Shown: positions 63,186-64,000 of the stretch, piece after piece
Position numbering within the stretch: position 1 is the stretch's first letter
Layout: every line of letters starts with the position of its first letter
Source: JADJOY01 sp046331705 [NCBI: bacterium]
GTDB taxonomy: Bacteria; JADJOY01
DNA: 64,000 bases
Assembly (NCBI GenBank): GCA_046331705.1
Contig: JAXLQJ010000012.1
Location: 108,241 to 172,240 of the forward strand
Direction of reading: 5' to 3'
The notes under the pieces: generated by a model
The model's database searches: none
What the model was told of the DNA's origin: nothing
The model's input: the letters and a program-made list of their open reading frames with translations, nothing else
Made by a program: the position numbers and the translations under genes

Positions 63186-64000
<815 letters not shown>

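Overview
The window is GC-rich (roughly 70 percent G+C by eye) bacterial chromosome from a Gram-negative organism. Signs of a diderm are RND metal pumps, lipobox lipoproteins and a MurE with the meso-diaminopimelate motif. The cell-division cluster order, a three-gene succinate dehydrogenase with a single membrane anchor, and a Gld-type ABC operon fit the Myxococcota/Desulfobacterota (former Deltaproteobacteria) or a related uncultured phylum. That placement is inference; no rRNA or tRNA gene was seen.

Layout. 1-5,854: a plus-strand copper and nitrogen-oxide group with the end of a multicopper oxidase, a copper nitrite reductase-like protein, and a CusB/CusA-type Cu/Ag efflux pair. 5,872-9,624: accessory genes (fatty acid desaturase, an IS1182-type transposase N-terminal domain kept as a short gene, an ICMT-like methyltransferase, a MOSC protein). 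9,688-13,082 (minus): sdhCAB, read from a promoter whose -10 overlaps an inverted repeat. 13,197-18,140: an anti-sigma-like zinc protein, a type II NADH dehydrogenase fused in frame to a seven-repeat propeller, and a penicillin-binding/SpoIID fusion. 18,349-24,656: YqeY, a TPR membrane protein and a Gld-like ABC operon. 24,709-36,850: a membrane MutS-like ATPase, thioesterase, UDP-GlcNAc 2-epimerase, LytM lipoprotein, DhnA-type aldolase, methyltransferase, a small ORF behind a sigma-54-like promoter, a PLP decarboxylase, a molybdopterin oxidoreductase and an SGNH hydrolase.

37,195-56,264 is an apparently complete, tightly packed division and cell-wall (dcw) cluster: mraZ, rsmH, ftsL, ftsI, murE, murF, mraY, murD, ftsW, murG, murC, murB, ddl, ftsQ, ftsA, ftsZ. 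Seven of the fifteen junctions are short overlaps or gaps of 3-10 bases, so the block is probably transcribed and translated together. It makes the UDP-MurNAc-pentapeptide, lipid I and lipid II, and the divisome that uses them.

Downstream of ftsZ lie hairpins and a likely intrinsic terminator, then a three-copy tandem repeat of about 107 bases, a small crystallin J1-type protein, a 1,215-residue FAD/iron-sulfur oxidoreductase, a PCMT-like methyltransferase, and on the minus strand the 3' end of a second, CzcA-type RND pump that runs off the window.

The most unusual items are the NADH dehydrogenase-propeller fusion with its PBP-SpoIID neighbour, the sigma-54-like promoter with two spaced palindromes before a 73-residue protein, and the repeat block after ftsZ.
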